From Utricularia gibba (lineage: Eukaryota > Streptophyta > Magnoliopsida > Lamiales > Lentibulariaceae): 64,000 nucleotides of DNA. Of this stretch, positions 12,079-23,504 are shown one piece after another. Each line of letters opens with the position of its first letter. Position 1 is the first letter of the stretch. A model generated the notes under the pieces. It saw nothing but the letters and a program-made list of their open reading frames with translations, was not told where the DNA came from and did not search any database. Where the stretch lies: assembly GCA_002189035.1 (NCBI GenBank), contig NEEC01000004.1:248001-312000 (forward strand). Direction: 5' to 3'. The position numbers and the translations under genes are program-made.

Positions 12079-13330
12079 ATGGCGGAAAAGGGGGAAGCTC
12101 AACCTGCAACCGATGGTGAGTTGTTCATCTCCTTCATTTTCTTGTTGCACAATTGTAACAATCTGAGGTGATTTTACAGGCGAGAGAGCTGCCGAGGGAT
12201 CTGCCTTCAGCCGTCCAAAGCGATACAGGTGGTGGATTCAGCTAGTGATCTACTCCATCTTCGTGCTTTTCGGGCAGTCGGTAGGCACTCTCCTAGGGAG
12301 AATATACTTCGAAAAGGGAGGGAAAAGTGAATGGCTGCAGAGCCTGGTTCAAGCCATTGGGTTTCCCATTCTAATCCCATTTCAATGGTTTCATAGAACC
12401 AAGAAGCACCCCTTGGAAGCCACCGCAACCAAACCATCACCGAGTGTTCTGGCTTTGATTTACATCGGCCTCGGCGTGTTCGTCGCCGAGGGATGTATGT
12501 TATACTCCATCGGGACGCGGTACCTCCCCGTCACGACGTTTACGCTAATATGTGCTACACAGTTGGGATTCAACTCCATCTTTTCTTACTTCATCAACCA
12601 TCAGAAGTTCACTCCGTACATAGTGAACTCGGTCGTTCTCCTCACCATATCCTCCATACTACTCGTTTTCCAGCCCAAGTCAGGAGACGCTGGAGCTGCG
12701 AAAACGTCGAACAAGAAGTACATCATCGGGTTCATGTGCACCCTCGTGGCGTCCGCGAGCTGGGCGCTGATGCTGAGCCTCACGCAGCTGGCTTTCCATA
12801 AGGTAATAAAGGAGGAAACCCTAAAAAACGTGATAGAGTTGTCGATCTACGAGTGCCTGGTTGCGTGTGTTTTGTTAATGATAGGCGTCTTCGCTAGTGG
12901 CGATTGGAGGAAGCTGTCGGAAGAGATGAAGGAGTTTCAGGGGGAAAGTCTCGTATGTGATGACCTTGTTTTGGACAGCGGTTGCTTGGCAAGAGATGAA
13001 GGAAGTTTCGGCTGGGGAAAGTCATGTAGTCGGGATATTTGGGCTCCCCATTGGACCTATCCTGGCTGTTATAGTTCTGAACGATAAGTTCACTGGGCTG
13101 AAGGGCATTTCCATGTAGTTTAGCGATGTGGGCTCCCCATTGGACCTATCCTGGCTGTTATAGTTCTGAACGATAAGTTCACTGGGCTGAAGGGCATTTC
13201 CATGGGTTTAGCGATGTGGGGGTTCGTTTCTTACATGTATGAGTATTATCTTGATCACGTGAAGATGAAGCGGATGCATGCATCTGATGCAGAAGCTGCA
13301 GACCAGCCCCCATTGTCTGTCCCCAGAACA
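12079..13330 (+). pseudogene. Purine permease pseudogene (tandem copy 2)
   Basis: Exon 1 (12079-12115) and exon 2 (from 12180) copy the layout of the upstream gene, and residues up to about GVFASGDWRKLSEEMKEF are intact and highly similar. After about 12945 the frame is lost: the sequence that should encode YVMTLFWTAVAW is present at about 12953-12990 but shifted. The segment that should follow (FQVGNVGLIF and onwards in the intact copy) is replaced by a second imperfect copy of the preceding 40 bases. The block encoding the GLP-like helix is then duplicated in tandem (13041 and 13130, 89 bases apart). The tail (GLAMWGFVSYMYEYYLDHV) is still readable at 13205-13262. In frame, translation would stop at 13087. 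It could yield a truncated 292-residue protein at most. Confidence 0.9.
13041..13218 (+). repeat. 89-bp tandem duplication inside the purine permease pseudogene
   Basis: Two copies of a unit beginning GGGCTCCCCATTGGACC start at 13041 and 13130. They match closely through CATTTCCATG and then on into TTTAGCGATGTGG, differing by one base or so (GTAG against GG). The single-copy counterpart in the intact gene is at about 10379-10475. Confidence 0.9.
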
Positions 13331-15730
13331 CACGAAATGAGTGAGATGTGTACCTATATTTGTTAGAATACATAATATTACATCGAAAAATAAAAATAAA
13401 ATAATTAAATATATAATAAATTAGAAATAACAAGTATTTTATTAAATCTAATATTTTATATTATGATTTATGTTTTTTGTATAATTATACGTGTGGGTCA
13501 CCTGACTCATCTAATTTTGAATTTCAGCAATATTAATACATTATGAGAACCCACATTCAAATCCCAAGTAAACACAGTAACTGGAATGCAAATCCCTCAT
13601 TGCGTTATAAACATAAGTCACGTATACGTCTTAAAAGTTCCCAGAAACAAGGGGCTTAGTATAAAGGAAGGCGGCATGATTCGAACACAGACAGAAGTGA
13701 ACACAATGGCCCCAAGGCATCATCGGCTTCGTTGTAAGGCAAATGGATGGTTCCACAAGGAATTTGAAAATAAAGTTGCTGATTCGCAAGCCCAAGGTCG
13801 AGGCATTTACTACACTCCAGTGTTTGTTTGTTAGCGTGGTCGAATGCGCAGCTGAATCAATCGAAATTAATGAGTTCACATGTGATATCGTACGGATCAT
13901 ATACTTTGAGAACAAGAGCTACTACTACTTCCACCCAGCATAATGGCGATGGGAGTTTCTTTTCTTTCTGTTAAAAAAAACCAATTCCACATTCAAAATT
14001 GAAAGTACGATATCTTGGCTTATAACAAGATGTGAATTAATGATACTTTATTTTTTACTTATTTTCACAAGACGACACACCTCTTTTATAAACTCTGAGT
14101 TTCATATATACTCATTCGATTTAGTAGAATTGAGTGTTTTATTAAAAAAAAAAACAAAAAAGATGTGTTCACATAGTTCATTTGTTTTTGATATACATGT
14201 TCATGACATGAAATACATATGTTATGAAAATGATTTAAATTATATGAATTTTCTTAATCATGCGATGTTTTAGTTCTTTTTTTTTCATATGTTCTAGACA
14301 TATATATCCTCAAAAAACATATATGTAACAATTTAAATACATTATGAATTATATATAAAGCTCGGTGCACAGGGGGTTCGAAATCTGAATACCACGTAGC
14401 CCGACTTTACACACAATCTTGAGGAGGATTCCACCATGTTTTGGAGAGATTCCATTCCATTCCGTTTCCACTTCCATTCAGTGCCTTTAGCCCCCATCTC
14501 TGTCTCCTCCAATCTGAAAAGCCGCAGGCAGGTTCGCAGATTCTTCCTCAGAATCCCAAAAACACCGATCGCGCAGAATATCTCATCGGATCTTATCCCT
14601 TCTCCCCTTTTTGTAGTTGCTGCCTTTCTATCTCTACCCCCAGGCATCATCCTCTCAACCTGCGTTATCTCACAGCGCCGAAGATGCAAAGCCCATCCCT
14701 CCGTCGTTTGCAGTAACGCATTGCTTCACAGGGTGGGTTTGCCGTCGGACAAGACAACGTCGATATCGGGCAGGGGACAACAAGAATATTCGTACACGAC
14801 AGACATGCGTAGGCTTGGCGTAAAATGCTTACATTAGAAATGGGGTTGTAATATATGCACGAGCATGGGGAAAGCGATGCGCTCCCTATCGTGCATGAAA
14901 TTCCATTCATCTCTTCTGCTTCCCGATTCCGTCTCTCGAATAGTGAATAAATAATCATACATCAAAAAATTAAAGATCAAGTATATATAAGATGTTGAAC
15001 CTCATTAGTAGTCAGTTAATTTTAATGTTTTTTAATATAATTTATGTATCTTATATATTAAACTTTATGTATATTCGATAACTCATCAAATTTTAATTTC
15101 AAAATTTTAACTATTAGAATACACAATTCCACATAAATAAATGAAATTATATAATTAAATATATAAAAAATTACATATCATAATTAATTGATTGGATCTA
15201 ATTGTGATAATGTTTATTGTGTACTTGCACTTATTGTGTATTTGTCCAATCCATCAAATCTTGAATTTCAACATTAACTATCATTGTTGATAAGATCTAA
15301 ATATGAAGAAATGTATGAGATATGTGTGTGTGTTCCAATTTAACATGTATTATCATGTTTTACTTATCTAATCTCATTCGAGCACTCTTAACTTTGAAGT
15401 TCGTGAAATGGGTTTGATTTATATGAATAATACGAATAAAATATTAAGAGGATGATTGATATGGAATCCAATCCGGTGTATCTACTACTGTTCACTTGTT
15501 GCCTTTTTCTTTACCGGAGGGAATAAAGTGGGCGCAAGTGACACTCGGAATTCGAAGTACGTCACCCCGCCATACCACACACACAAAATAAACCCATTTA
15601 AAATAATAAATTAAAAGCCTAAGATACTATTATTAATTTATTATTATTATTTATCCACCATGCGCGCAGCCGTGCATGTATAAAACGCACCCTGAGAGAC
15701 ACCAGAGCTCCATCGCTTGACTGCAGAGCA
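13331..15730. other. Gene-poor AT-rich spacer
   Basis: Mostly AT-rich. Two more balanced islands occur at 13560-13950 and 14350-14950. The second has several overlapping forward frames of 68-133 codons but no recognisable domain. From 14960 to 15660 the sequence is again AT-rich. No RNA gene, LTR or inverted repeat was recognised. Confidence 0.5.
15679..15685 (+). promoter_or_regulatory. TATA box of the small DUF761-like gene
   Basis: TATAAAA stands 52 bases before the ATG at 15731, at the sharp change from AT-rich spacer to balanced sequence. Confidence 0.6.
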
Positions 15731-16033
15731 ATGGAGTCCAATCGCTCCAAGAGAAAAGCTTTAACCAAAGCCATGATCGTTCTGTCCATGTACCGGGCCG
15801 GGCGGACCTCGCTGGGGCTGGGATCAACCCCCTCTTCGCGGCTGATAATCATGAACCAGGACAAGGCCTATTCTCCGGCGGCACCCACCGTCGCCATTGT
15901 CGTCCCGGAAGGCGGCCGGGAGGATTCGTGCCAAGACTTCTACGAAGAGGAGGACTGCATCGACGAGAGAGCCTCGCGGTACATAACCAGTGTTCGTGAG
16001 AGACTGGGGCTTGAACGGGGGAGTTCGGAGTGA
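15731..16033 (+). CDS. Small plant-specific protein with a DUF761-like C-terminus
   Basis: An intronless frame of 100 codons with a GC-rich coding bias unlike its AT-rich surroundings and a good TATA box in front. The N-terminus is basic (SKRKALTKAMIVLSMYRAGR), the middle is Pro/Ala/Val-rich, and the C-terminus is acidic then helical: DFYEEEDCIDERASRYITSVRERLGLE. That ending resembles the short motif (acidic patch, D-x-RA-x-x-(F/Y)I-x-x-(F/V)RE) at the end of DUF761 and related small plant proteins. Molecular function is unknown in that group. No signal peptide. Gene reality is likely; family naming is moderate. Confidence 0.65.
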   Translation: MESNRSKRKALTKAMIVLSMYRAGRTSLGLGSTPSSRLIIMNQDKAYSPAAPTVAIVVPEGGREDSCQDFYEEEDCIDERASRYITSVRERLGLERGSSE

Positions 16034-17136
16034 AGCAGCAGAGCACACTCCCTTGTCAGTTCCTCTCTTTTTACCTTTTCATCAAATGCAATGCCTTGTT
16101 AATTAATTTCCATGTCGTGCGCTGCGCACTTGATGACATGAAATGTTGAATTTGAAACACATAATCTAACTGCGGGGAAACTCATTCATCCCATGCAATC
16201 CATTTCGTTTACACGACGTGGGAGGCTCATCTTCTTCTGAGTTCTACCCTCGACTCACACACACTTATCGAGCTCCGAACTACATCTTCTGAAGAGTCCC
16301 TGCACATTGGAAGAAGCTCTGGCAGCTCCCCTTGTGATTAATTGTGGTACTTTCCAGAAAAACATGACAAGTTGTTTACTTTTTCCTAAGTAACATACAC
16401 TTGTGAGTCTGTGACCGGCGGCAAACAAGAAAAGAAAAAAAAAGACCCCCTGCCGTAAAGACCTTGAGAGCAACCCGATTTTTAAAGTTATCGGAAGAAA
16501 AAGGAGAATAAGCAGAGAAGTAGACAGCCTATTTTCTCGAAAATCTGTCTTTTTTTCGTATTTTTTAGTTTCAATTTGAATTTAGGAGATTTATGTTTGA
16601 TTTACTTTTATACGTTAATTCGCAACTTGAGAGACTTCTAAAGGTATTATTATATGAGTGTTTTGAAATAGTTCTGAAAATCTGTTTTTGCATTGAGAAA
16701 GAGTGTAAATTCGGAAGATTTCATTCTCGTTTTGTTTTAAAATTTTAAACGAATTCGATAAATTTAGAATTAAAATGGTTATAAATTGTGTACAAAAAGT
16801 GAAATACCTTTAAAAGTAATTTTCATGGAAAGTAGAAAAGGAAAATAGTTTTTGAAAAGAGAGAATTTCCAAGTGAGAAAAAAAAGGAACCAAATGGGAT
16901 AAATAGACTTTTAGATGCTTTTCACTTTAAAAAAAATAGACTGAGAAGTAAACAGTAAATAATTCTCACTGTTATGAATGTGTTTCAAGTATTTCACCGC
17001 ACAAAAATAGTAATTTTCTTTTAAGGAGAATGGGAATGAAGATTCCTCAATGCACCAAACAATGAGAATGATTGCTTGGGATTGCACTTGCAGAAAAACC
17101 AGAAGAGAAATCCAGAGAAGTTTTCTTATATTCACT
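16034..17136. other. Spacer, AT-rich in its second half
   Basis: 16034-16250 probably includes the 3' UTR of the small gene. 16480-17136 is AT-rich with no exon that can be supported. Confidence 0.5.
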
Positions 17137-17865
17137 TTACCATCTAAAAGATAAGATTCCCTGAACTTGGGCAGCAATTCCTTGTGCAACAGCAGCTTCC
17201 AGAACACCTCCAACACGGTGGCAATGATCTCGCCGGGGTTGCGGCAGCCTGAGGACTGGTGGCGGAGGAGGGTCTCCTTCGCTTCTTCCATAAATTGAAC
17301 GTGTGTTTTGTTGTATATTCATCCCCTGTGTTGAGGGAACTTGGGCAGAATCTGGTTCTGTCCGGTGTTTTGAAACGAATCCTTCGCGGATCTCTGTAAC
17401 TTTGTTACTGATTTGTGATGATAACTTGCAGCAGGTTTTCCCGAGGGGCAACACTGCTGTTTGATCGACAACGAATGGAACCTCGATCCGCCATTCCCAC
17501 CTTCCAGAAGTACACAGAAGAGGTTCCCCATTCGCCAACACCCAAGAATTAGGTTCATGTTGCTTAGACGATTCGTTTCGTTGAGTAACGCGATTGCCCC
17601 GGATTTGTTCTTCAGATTCCGGCCAAGGGTTTAGCAGGAAGAGTAGCATTGCTGCCATGATCCAAATGCCTACCCTCTCCCCAGTACTTCTTTCCTTCTC
17701 ACCGGGCATGGGAATGAAGCAAGCATACGCAAATCCGATGGAAATTTCGATGTCAATCTGGAGAAAATACAGCAAAATGGGAGAGCCCAACAACAAATAT
17801 GGTAATAGTAGGCAATTATTTTTCCCCAATTCCAAGGTCTCAGCTTCTGGAGCAAAGAGGCTCAA
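17137..17865 (-). CDS. Hypothetical open frame, 242 codons, unrecognised
   Basis: A minus-strand frame runs from ATG at 17865 to a stop at 17137. Residues about 18-36 are hydrophobic (CLLLPYLLLGSPILLYFLQ), followed by a second hydrophobic patch near MAAMLLFLLNPW, then a hydrophilic half with a run of five prolines. A second frame in the same strand starting at 17291 reads MEEAKETLLRHQSSGCRNPG and looks at least as protein-like over its first 50 residues, so a frame switch or an intron is possible. The interval lies downstream of NTF2 on the same strand. I recognise no domain. It may be a real unknown gene, a decayed one or chance. Confidence 0.25.
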   Translation of the reverse strand: MSLFAPEAETLELGKNNCLLLPYLLLGSPILLYFLQIDIEISIGFAYACFIPMPGEKERSTGERVGIWIMAAMLLFLLNPWPESEEQIRGNRVTQRNESSKQHEPNSWVLANGEPLLCTSGRWEWRIEVPFVVDQTAVLPLGKTCCKLSSQISNKVTEIREGFVSKHRTEPDSAQVPSTQGMNIQQNTRSIYGRSEGDPPPPPVLRLPQPRRDHCHRVGGVLEAAVAQGIAAQVQGILSFRW

Positions 17866-18146
17866 GAGAAAGCTTTAGATTTCTGACCATACAAACATAA
17901 GAAGAATGCATCCATTGAATCACCAAGGAACACAGTTTTTTTCAGAACCCAACAGCGAAGCTTATGCAATCAGATGCATCCCGTCTAAACAAGACCAAAA
18001 GTCTGGGATCTACAAAAAGAGCACACAACAGCCAAGATGATGAATATAAATCCATCCACAAGCTGCTACGAGAATAGCATGTTCATGACATGGTAAATGT
18101 GTACTTGATTCAACACCTGCTTCAGATTCAGTAGGAATCCTGGTCA

Positions 18147-19328
18147 TCACGCGTAGTTTAGGCGGAAAATGTCATTAAACACATAGAAGCTTCCTTGTGG
18201 AGTTGGTATCAAATGGAACATCTGGACAGAGCATAATAGCAGAGTTAATTCAAAAAAAGTAGCACGAAAACACATTTTCTGATACCAGACTCGTCCAAGT
18301 GGAGTTAGTCGAAAGAAAGTAGCATGTAAAAAATGCACACTATCAGCTTGGCATGGCTTTTCCTGACTAGCATGCACATTAAAGAGAGGAAGAAGAACAA
18401 TAGCAAGAGATATCCCCCAAAAAAACACATAATGGAATACGTGTGAGATGAGGAGTGATTTGATGTGCAAACTCAAGCACTGACCGGACAACACATACGC
18501 ACTCCCTTTGCATGGATGGTTTGGTAGGATACAATGTAGCCCAAATACTACGCAGTCTCAAATTCTACCCTTGGTACGCCATCTATGACATTGGGTAAGG
18601 TCTAAAAAGAGAAAGCGAGAGTGCAAGAGTGTGCGACTAAAGCGCGGAACTTGCTAGAGCACAGCTAAAATCGGAAAATGTGGTCCATAAATTGTGATAC
18701 CGATTACTTCAGTAGCGGAATAAGCATTGATATTTATAAATTGGCGCAAAAAAAAAAAAAAAAGAAGACAGATCAAACCCTAAATTTCGTACTCGGAAGC
18801 AATCCACTGCCTAAGAGTTGAGTAAATTGGCTAATTTAAGAGGCACGGGAACGGCTATTGGCAGCAATAAACAAACAGCATCAAACCACAAGGGACCACA
18901 TCCCAAGCGCTAAGCAGAGCATCACGACCCAAGACATAATCCAAATACGAGATTGATAACATGCCCAAAATCTACAAATTCCGAAACCAGATCCGATCGG
19001 AAAAAAATAAGAGGCAAGCGACATAATAGTACCTGACTGAACTTGAGAGCGTGCTGCTCACCGGCAAGCTGAATATTTCCGGAGACAAAAACAAGCATCC
19101 CCCAGCAGGGCCCGAGGGCTGGCAATCCACGGTGCTGATTTGATGCTGGCACTGCTGAAACGGGAGACTGATGAGCTTGGCGACAATATTCTGCGCTCCA
19201 CTGATCTTCTGTCCCTCAAAAGTGAGCATAGATCCATCCTGGTACAGATTAGCAAGACCACCACGATTCGCATCGAAAGTGGAGTAGTAGTGGTCGACAA
19301 AGGCCTTGGCCAACGCGTCAGGATCCAT
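18147..19328 (-). CDS. NTF2: Nuclear transport factor 2 (NTF2), with a one-base frameshift
   Basis: Exon 1 (19328-19033) encodes MDPDALAKAFVDHYYSTFD, then LYQDGSMLTFEGQKISGAQN and STVDCQPSGPAG. Exon 2 (18221-18147) encodes MFHLIPTPQG to the end FNDIFRLNYA. NTF2 is the small dimeric carrier that brings RanGDP into the nucleus. With one base restored the protein is 123 residues, the normal length, and every known block is present. As written the frame breaks after PAGG: the run of five Gs at 19099-19103 should hold six bases before the ATG of MLVFVSGNIQLAG. The start is the MDPD methionine, though the frame is open farther upstream. The gene diverges from the Yippee-like gene across 561 bases. 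The lesion may be an assembly error (see findings). Confidence 0.85.
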
Positions 19329-19889
19329 CGGAATCGGATACTTGGCGGCGGCGCGGCAGACTCCCCCTCTTGGCGTTTGCTTCCTCACAAATCTCCAATT
19401 CGCAAACGCTACCTAAAACAATTAATTTCTTTTCATTTTGATTTGTTGGTTACAAAATAAGCAAATAATGACGTGGCTCCCATCCAATTGAGACAGCTTT
19501 GGGCCCATCCCTTCTAACGTAGGCCTAGATTGACGTAATTCTTTTAAAAAGATTTTGGGCCTATTCCATATCATGAAAAGACAACTCTACCCCTACACCT
19601 GATTAGAAATTCAAGTAAAAAAAAATGTGTCGGTCGTTGTGGCTTCCAGAGTAGGGGCGGTTTTTTCTTCCTCTCTTCTTCATTCACGAGTTTATACCTT
19701 TTTTTTTTCTTCTGCAAAAAGCGTATCGGAGTTCTGACTTGTTGTTCGATGCGGGTTAACCGGGAATTCTTGATATGATTTCTTAGCTGAATTTGGTATT
19801 CGATTGCAATTATACGTTGCCTTTTTGCTTTGATTTGGAGGAATCTTTTTTCCTAGGTTGGTTAACCTAATTTGTTATTTAGCAAGTTG
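19329..19889. promoter_or_regulatory. Divergent promoter region between NTF2 and Yippee-like gene
   Basis: The ATGs of the two genes face away from each other across 561 bases. The interval includes pyrimidine tracts near 19660-19710, where transcription of the plus-strand gene may begin. No clear TATA box serves either gene, as is common for housekeeping plant promoters. Confidence 0.45.
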
Positions 19890-20290
19890 ATGGCGGATCT
19901 TGTCGGTCCAAGACTTTACAGTTGTTGCCGCTGTCGAAATCATGTTGCTCTTCATGATGATTGTATCTCCAAGGCCTTTCAGGTTCCAATCCAAAGCAAC
20001 AAAGCAAAATTGAGATCTATTCATATCAGTTTCGTGTTTATCCTCTGAATCGGCTTCCACAGGGAAGATCTGGGCGCGCGTTTCTGTTCTCACACGCGAT
20101 GAACATCTGTGTGGGGCGCAAAGAAGACAGGCAGCTGATGACTGGCCTTCACACTGTTTCCGATGTTCTGTGCGGCGACTGCAGAGAGATCCTGGGATGG
20201 AAGTATGAGAAAGCGTACGAGGAAAGCCAAAGATACAAGGAGGGGAAATTTATCCTCGAGAAGTCGAAGATCGTGAAGGACAACTGGTGA
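19890..20290 (+). CDS. Yippee-like zinc-binding protein
   Basis: Exons 19890-19982 and 20063-20290 join to 106 residues, typical of the family. The Yippee fold binds one zinc through two CxxC pairs: C12/C15 (SCCRC) and C68/C71 (CGDC). Between them are the conserved [28 protein letters not shown] and, after the second pair, [20 protein letters not shown] with IVKDNW at the end. Yippee proteins are conserved eukaryotic proteins of the beta-tent fold, some acting in E3 ligase complexes; the plant members are poorly characterised, so no function is claimed. The reading frame is clean. Confidence 0.93.
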
Positions 20291-21281
20291 ACAAATTGTG
20301 CGCCAATAAACATTTCATTATTGTATATAGGAATCCTATTGTTAAATTGTATGTGAATTGTAAATATCAATACGTCTGTCCATATGTTCTTATGTCGCAT
20401 TATTTTTGGAATTAATTCAACAATTTTATATTCTTAATTTTGATATTTCTAGAATAATAAATAGTTAATTATTGTATTAGAATATCCATGGACACGTAAG
20501 CAGATAGACATGGAAGCGGGTTTTTTGAGAGAGAGAAACAAGGTCAATGAATATTATAAAATTGTTTTTTTTTTGTTTGGTTGGAATATGGTGATGATTA
20601 CAAGGGATTGATTCCCATCACATGTCTACGTATTGAAGTCAAGAATCTATTACTTAATTTCAGTTATATTCAAAACTAATTGTAGTTATTTTTGTCGATT
20701 TTTGTATGAATTGAAATTGAAATTATGGTTAATGGGGCCGAATTAATTAATGAGTTTTTCGGATTTTTTCAAAATTCTGTAATCTACTTGGACAGCACAG
20801 CAGTAATGGCGTAGCGGGTGTTGAAGCGAGACGAATGGTTGCTCTCGCTTCAAGGTAACAAACAGCGTTCCGTGAGCTGCTGTTCTCGGGAACTCGGTGC
20901 TTGTCGGGCCTCTGGATAGAATACTGGCGAGCCAATCCATTCCACGTATGCGTGGGGATGACCTTGTCCTTGCATCGTCTATTAAGCATGGCGGATGAGC
21001 AATAATTATCTTTCTTCTCCTAATCTCATTACCTGTCTGGCCCATTCTGTTCCCCTCCTTGTTGTGATTGGGGTTGCGGTGTTTCTGTCTGCGGCATCGT
21101 CCATCGTTGTCGTTTTAAACTTGGAACAGCTAGGAGCGATGGAGGATGTGAATGGAAAGAATATTGGTGAGTCCAATCCGGTTTGGCTCTGATCTCTTCT
21201 CTCCGACACTAGTCTCACGCCTTGTCTGGAGAAATCCGGGATAAGGGATTACACGCGAGATCTTCTGGTATTGATACAGAG
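20291..21281. other. Spacer and 5' region of the nodulin-like gene
   Basis: 20291-20460 is probably 3' UTR. 20460-20750 is AT-rich. 20760-21281 is balanced and probably holds the promoter and 5' UTR of the downstream transporter; an ATG at 21140 (MEDVNGKNIG) ends early and is not in frame with the transporter start. Confidence 0.45.
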
Positions 21282-23504
21282 ATGCGGCGGCGTTTCGGTG
21301 AGAAGCTATCTTCATTCATTAATAACAGGTGGCTGGTGTTTGTGGCTGCAATATGGATACAATCTTGCGGCGGGGTTGGATATTTATTTGGAAGCCTTTC
21401 GCCCACGATCAAGAGTTCGTTGAGTTATAACCAACGGGAGATCGCGAGGTTGGGTGTGGCGAAGGATTTGGGCGACAGTGTTGGGTTTTTGGCTGGCAGC
21501 TTTTCTGAGATTCTGCCCTTGTGGGGTGCGTTGCTTGTTGGCGCTATTCAGAATCTTGTTGGTTATGGCTGGGTTTGGCTCGTTGTCACCGGAAGAACTC
21601 CTGTTCTGCCATTATGGGCTGTAAGTATCTCTTTTCGAGGTTTTTGTATCAAATACCGATATTCATAAGCAGTTGTGACATCAAATGTTAATGAACTTGG
21701 ATATCAGTTGTGCTCCTTAGAATAGCATCTTGAATAGTGAACTACTTCAAATGATTCTGGTGATATCTTTTGTATTTTGGTTGCTTGTTTTTTATCCTTT
21801 TCGGAAATAGAGAATAGCTGTAGAGCTGATGTCAGGTGGGATGACAGTGGATTGCGTTGCGTCTGCAATTGTTGACCCGAAAATGAAACTTTTAACCAAA
21901 TGAACACAGAAGTTTTTGCGAAAAATTTCTACAAGACTGAAGGTTATGTCTTGCTGGTTTTCCACTTCTTTTCTAATTTCAAGCATATAAATGCAGATGT
22001 GCGTTCTTATATTCGTGGGAACAAATGGTGAAACCTACTTCAATACAGCTTCATTGGTGTCTTGTGTACAAAACTTCCCTAAAAGCCGTGGCCCTGTGGT
22101 GGGTGTACTCAAGGGCTTTGCTGGACTAAGTGGAGCTATTTTAACTCAGATTTATGCCCTCGTCAATTCTCCAGACCATGCATCACTAATATTTATGGTT
22201 GCGGTTGGACCTACGATTGTTGTGATTTCTCTAATGTTTATGATCAGGCCAGTGGGGGGTCATAAGCAAATAAGACCAACCGATGATCTCTGCGCCTCCA
22301 TCATTTACAGTTTATGTGTTCTTTTGGGTGTGTATCTGTTGGGAGTCATGATTGTTGAAGAAGTAGTAAACCTGAGTCACACTGTTGTCTTAATTTTTAC
22401 TGTGATTCTATTTTCTCTTCTGTTGTTCCCAATTGTTGTCCCGGTGGCACTTACACTGTCCGAGGAACCAAAGCCATCTGCTGAAGAGGTATTGTTGTTA
22501 CCTGACACTCAAAGACAAGGGACCAGCAACTCAAGAGAACAGGAACAAGAAATCATATTCAGTGAGTTCGAAGATGAGAAACCGAAGGATGTTGATTTGC
22601 TTCCTGCTTTGGAGAGGCATAAAAGAATTGCTCATCTTCAGGCAAAATTAGCCCAAGCTGCAGCAGAAGGAGCAGTGAGAATCAAGAAACGAAGACCTCA
22701 TAGAGGAGAGGATTTCACCCTGACGGAGGCATTAATAAAGGCTGATTTTTGGCTCATGTTTTTCTCTCTTCTATTGGGTTCAGGTTCTGGTTTGACGGTA
22801 ATTGATAACATGGGGCAGTTGTCCCAGTCCTTGGGGTATGACAACGCTCATGTCTTTGTCTCCATGATCAGCATCTGGAACTTCCTCGGCCGTGTGGGTG
22901 GTGGCTACTTCTCTGAGAAAATTGTCAAGTAAGTGCCCATGTTTTTTTTTTGCAACTCAAGTCCTCTCATCTGTTATTTTAACCAAAAACACATGCGTGT
23001 AGGGATTATGCATATCCAAGACATCTAGCTATGGCAGTTGCCCAAGCAGCAATGGCAGTTGGTCACTTCCTGTTCGCCATGGGTTGGCCGGGGGTGATGT
23101 ATGTGGGAACAGTTCTCGTTGGTCTCGGATATGGTGCTCACTGGGCTATTGTTCCTGCCGCAGCTTCTGAGTTGTTTGGCCTGAAAAAATTTGGTGCCTT
23201 GTACAATTTCCTCACCCTTGCAAACCCTGCTGGTTCCTTGGTCTTCTCCGGCATCATTGCCAGTAGCATCTATGACCGTGAGGCTGAGAAGCAAGCTCAT
23301 GGTGGACATAGTGCGACTATGTTCACTTCGTTTTCAAGATATATCCGAGTGGAAGATCCTCCCAAATGCGTGGGCGCCATTTGCTTCTTCCTCACCTTCA
23401 TGATCATGTCCGGGTTTTGCATCATCGCCGTTCTTTTGAGCTTGATTCTTGTGTACAGAACAAAGCCTGTGTATGCCAATCTATACGGAAGACCTCAGCG
23501 TTAA
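21282..23504 (+). CDS. Nodulin-like major facilitator superfamily transporter
   Basis: Exons 21282-21620, 21997-22928 and 23003-23504 join to 590 residues. The start MRRRFGEKLSSFINNRWLVF was chosen because the conserved NNRW motif sits 15-20 residues from the N-terminus in this family; the frame stays open upstream without another ATG. Landmarks are SCGGVGYLFGSLSPTIKSSL, ARLGVAKDLGDSVGFLAGS, FVGTNGETYFNTASLVSCVQ, FPKSRGPVVGVLKGFAGLSG, a hydrophilic central loop (about residues 290-360), then DFTLTEALIKADFWLMFF and YGAHWAIVPAAASELFGLK. Members are annotated Nodulin-like/MFS; substrate is mostly unknown. About twelve membrane segments are expected. No lesion seen. Confidence 0.93.

Noticed and set aside
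13660-13700. TTCGAACAC phrase resembling a tRNA B-box
   Set aside because: No matching A-box, no cloverleaf and no acceptor stem pairing; another GGTTCGAAA at about 14377 fails in the same way.
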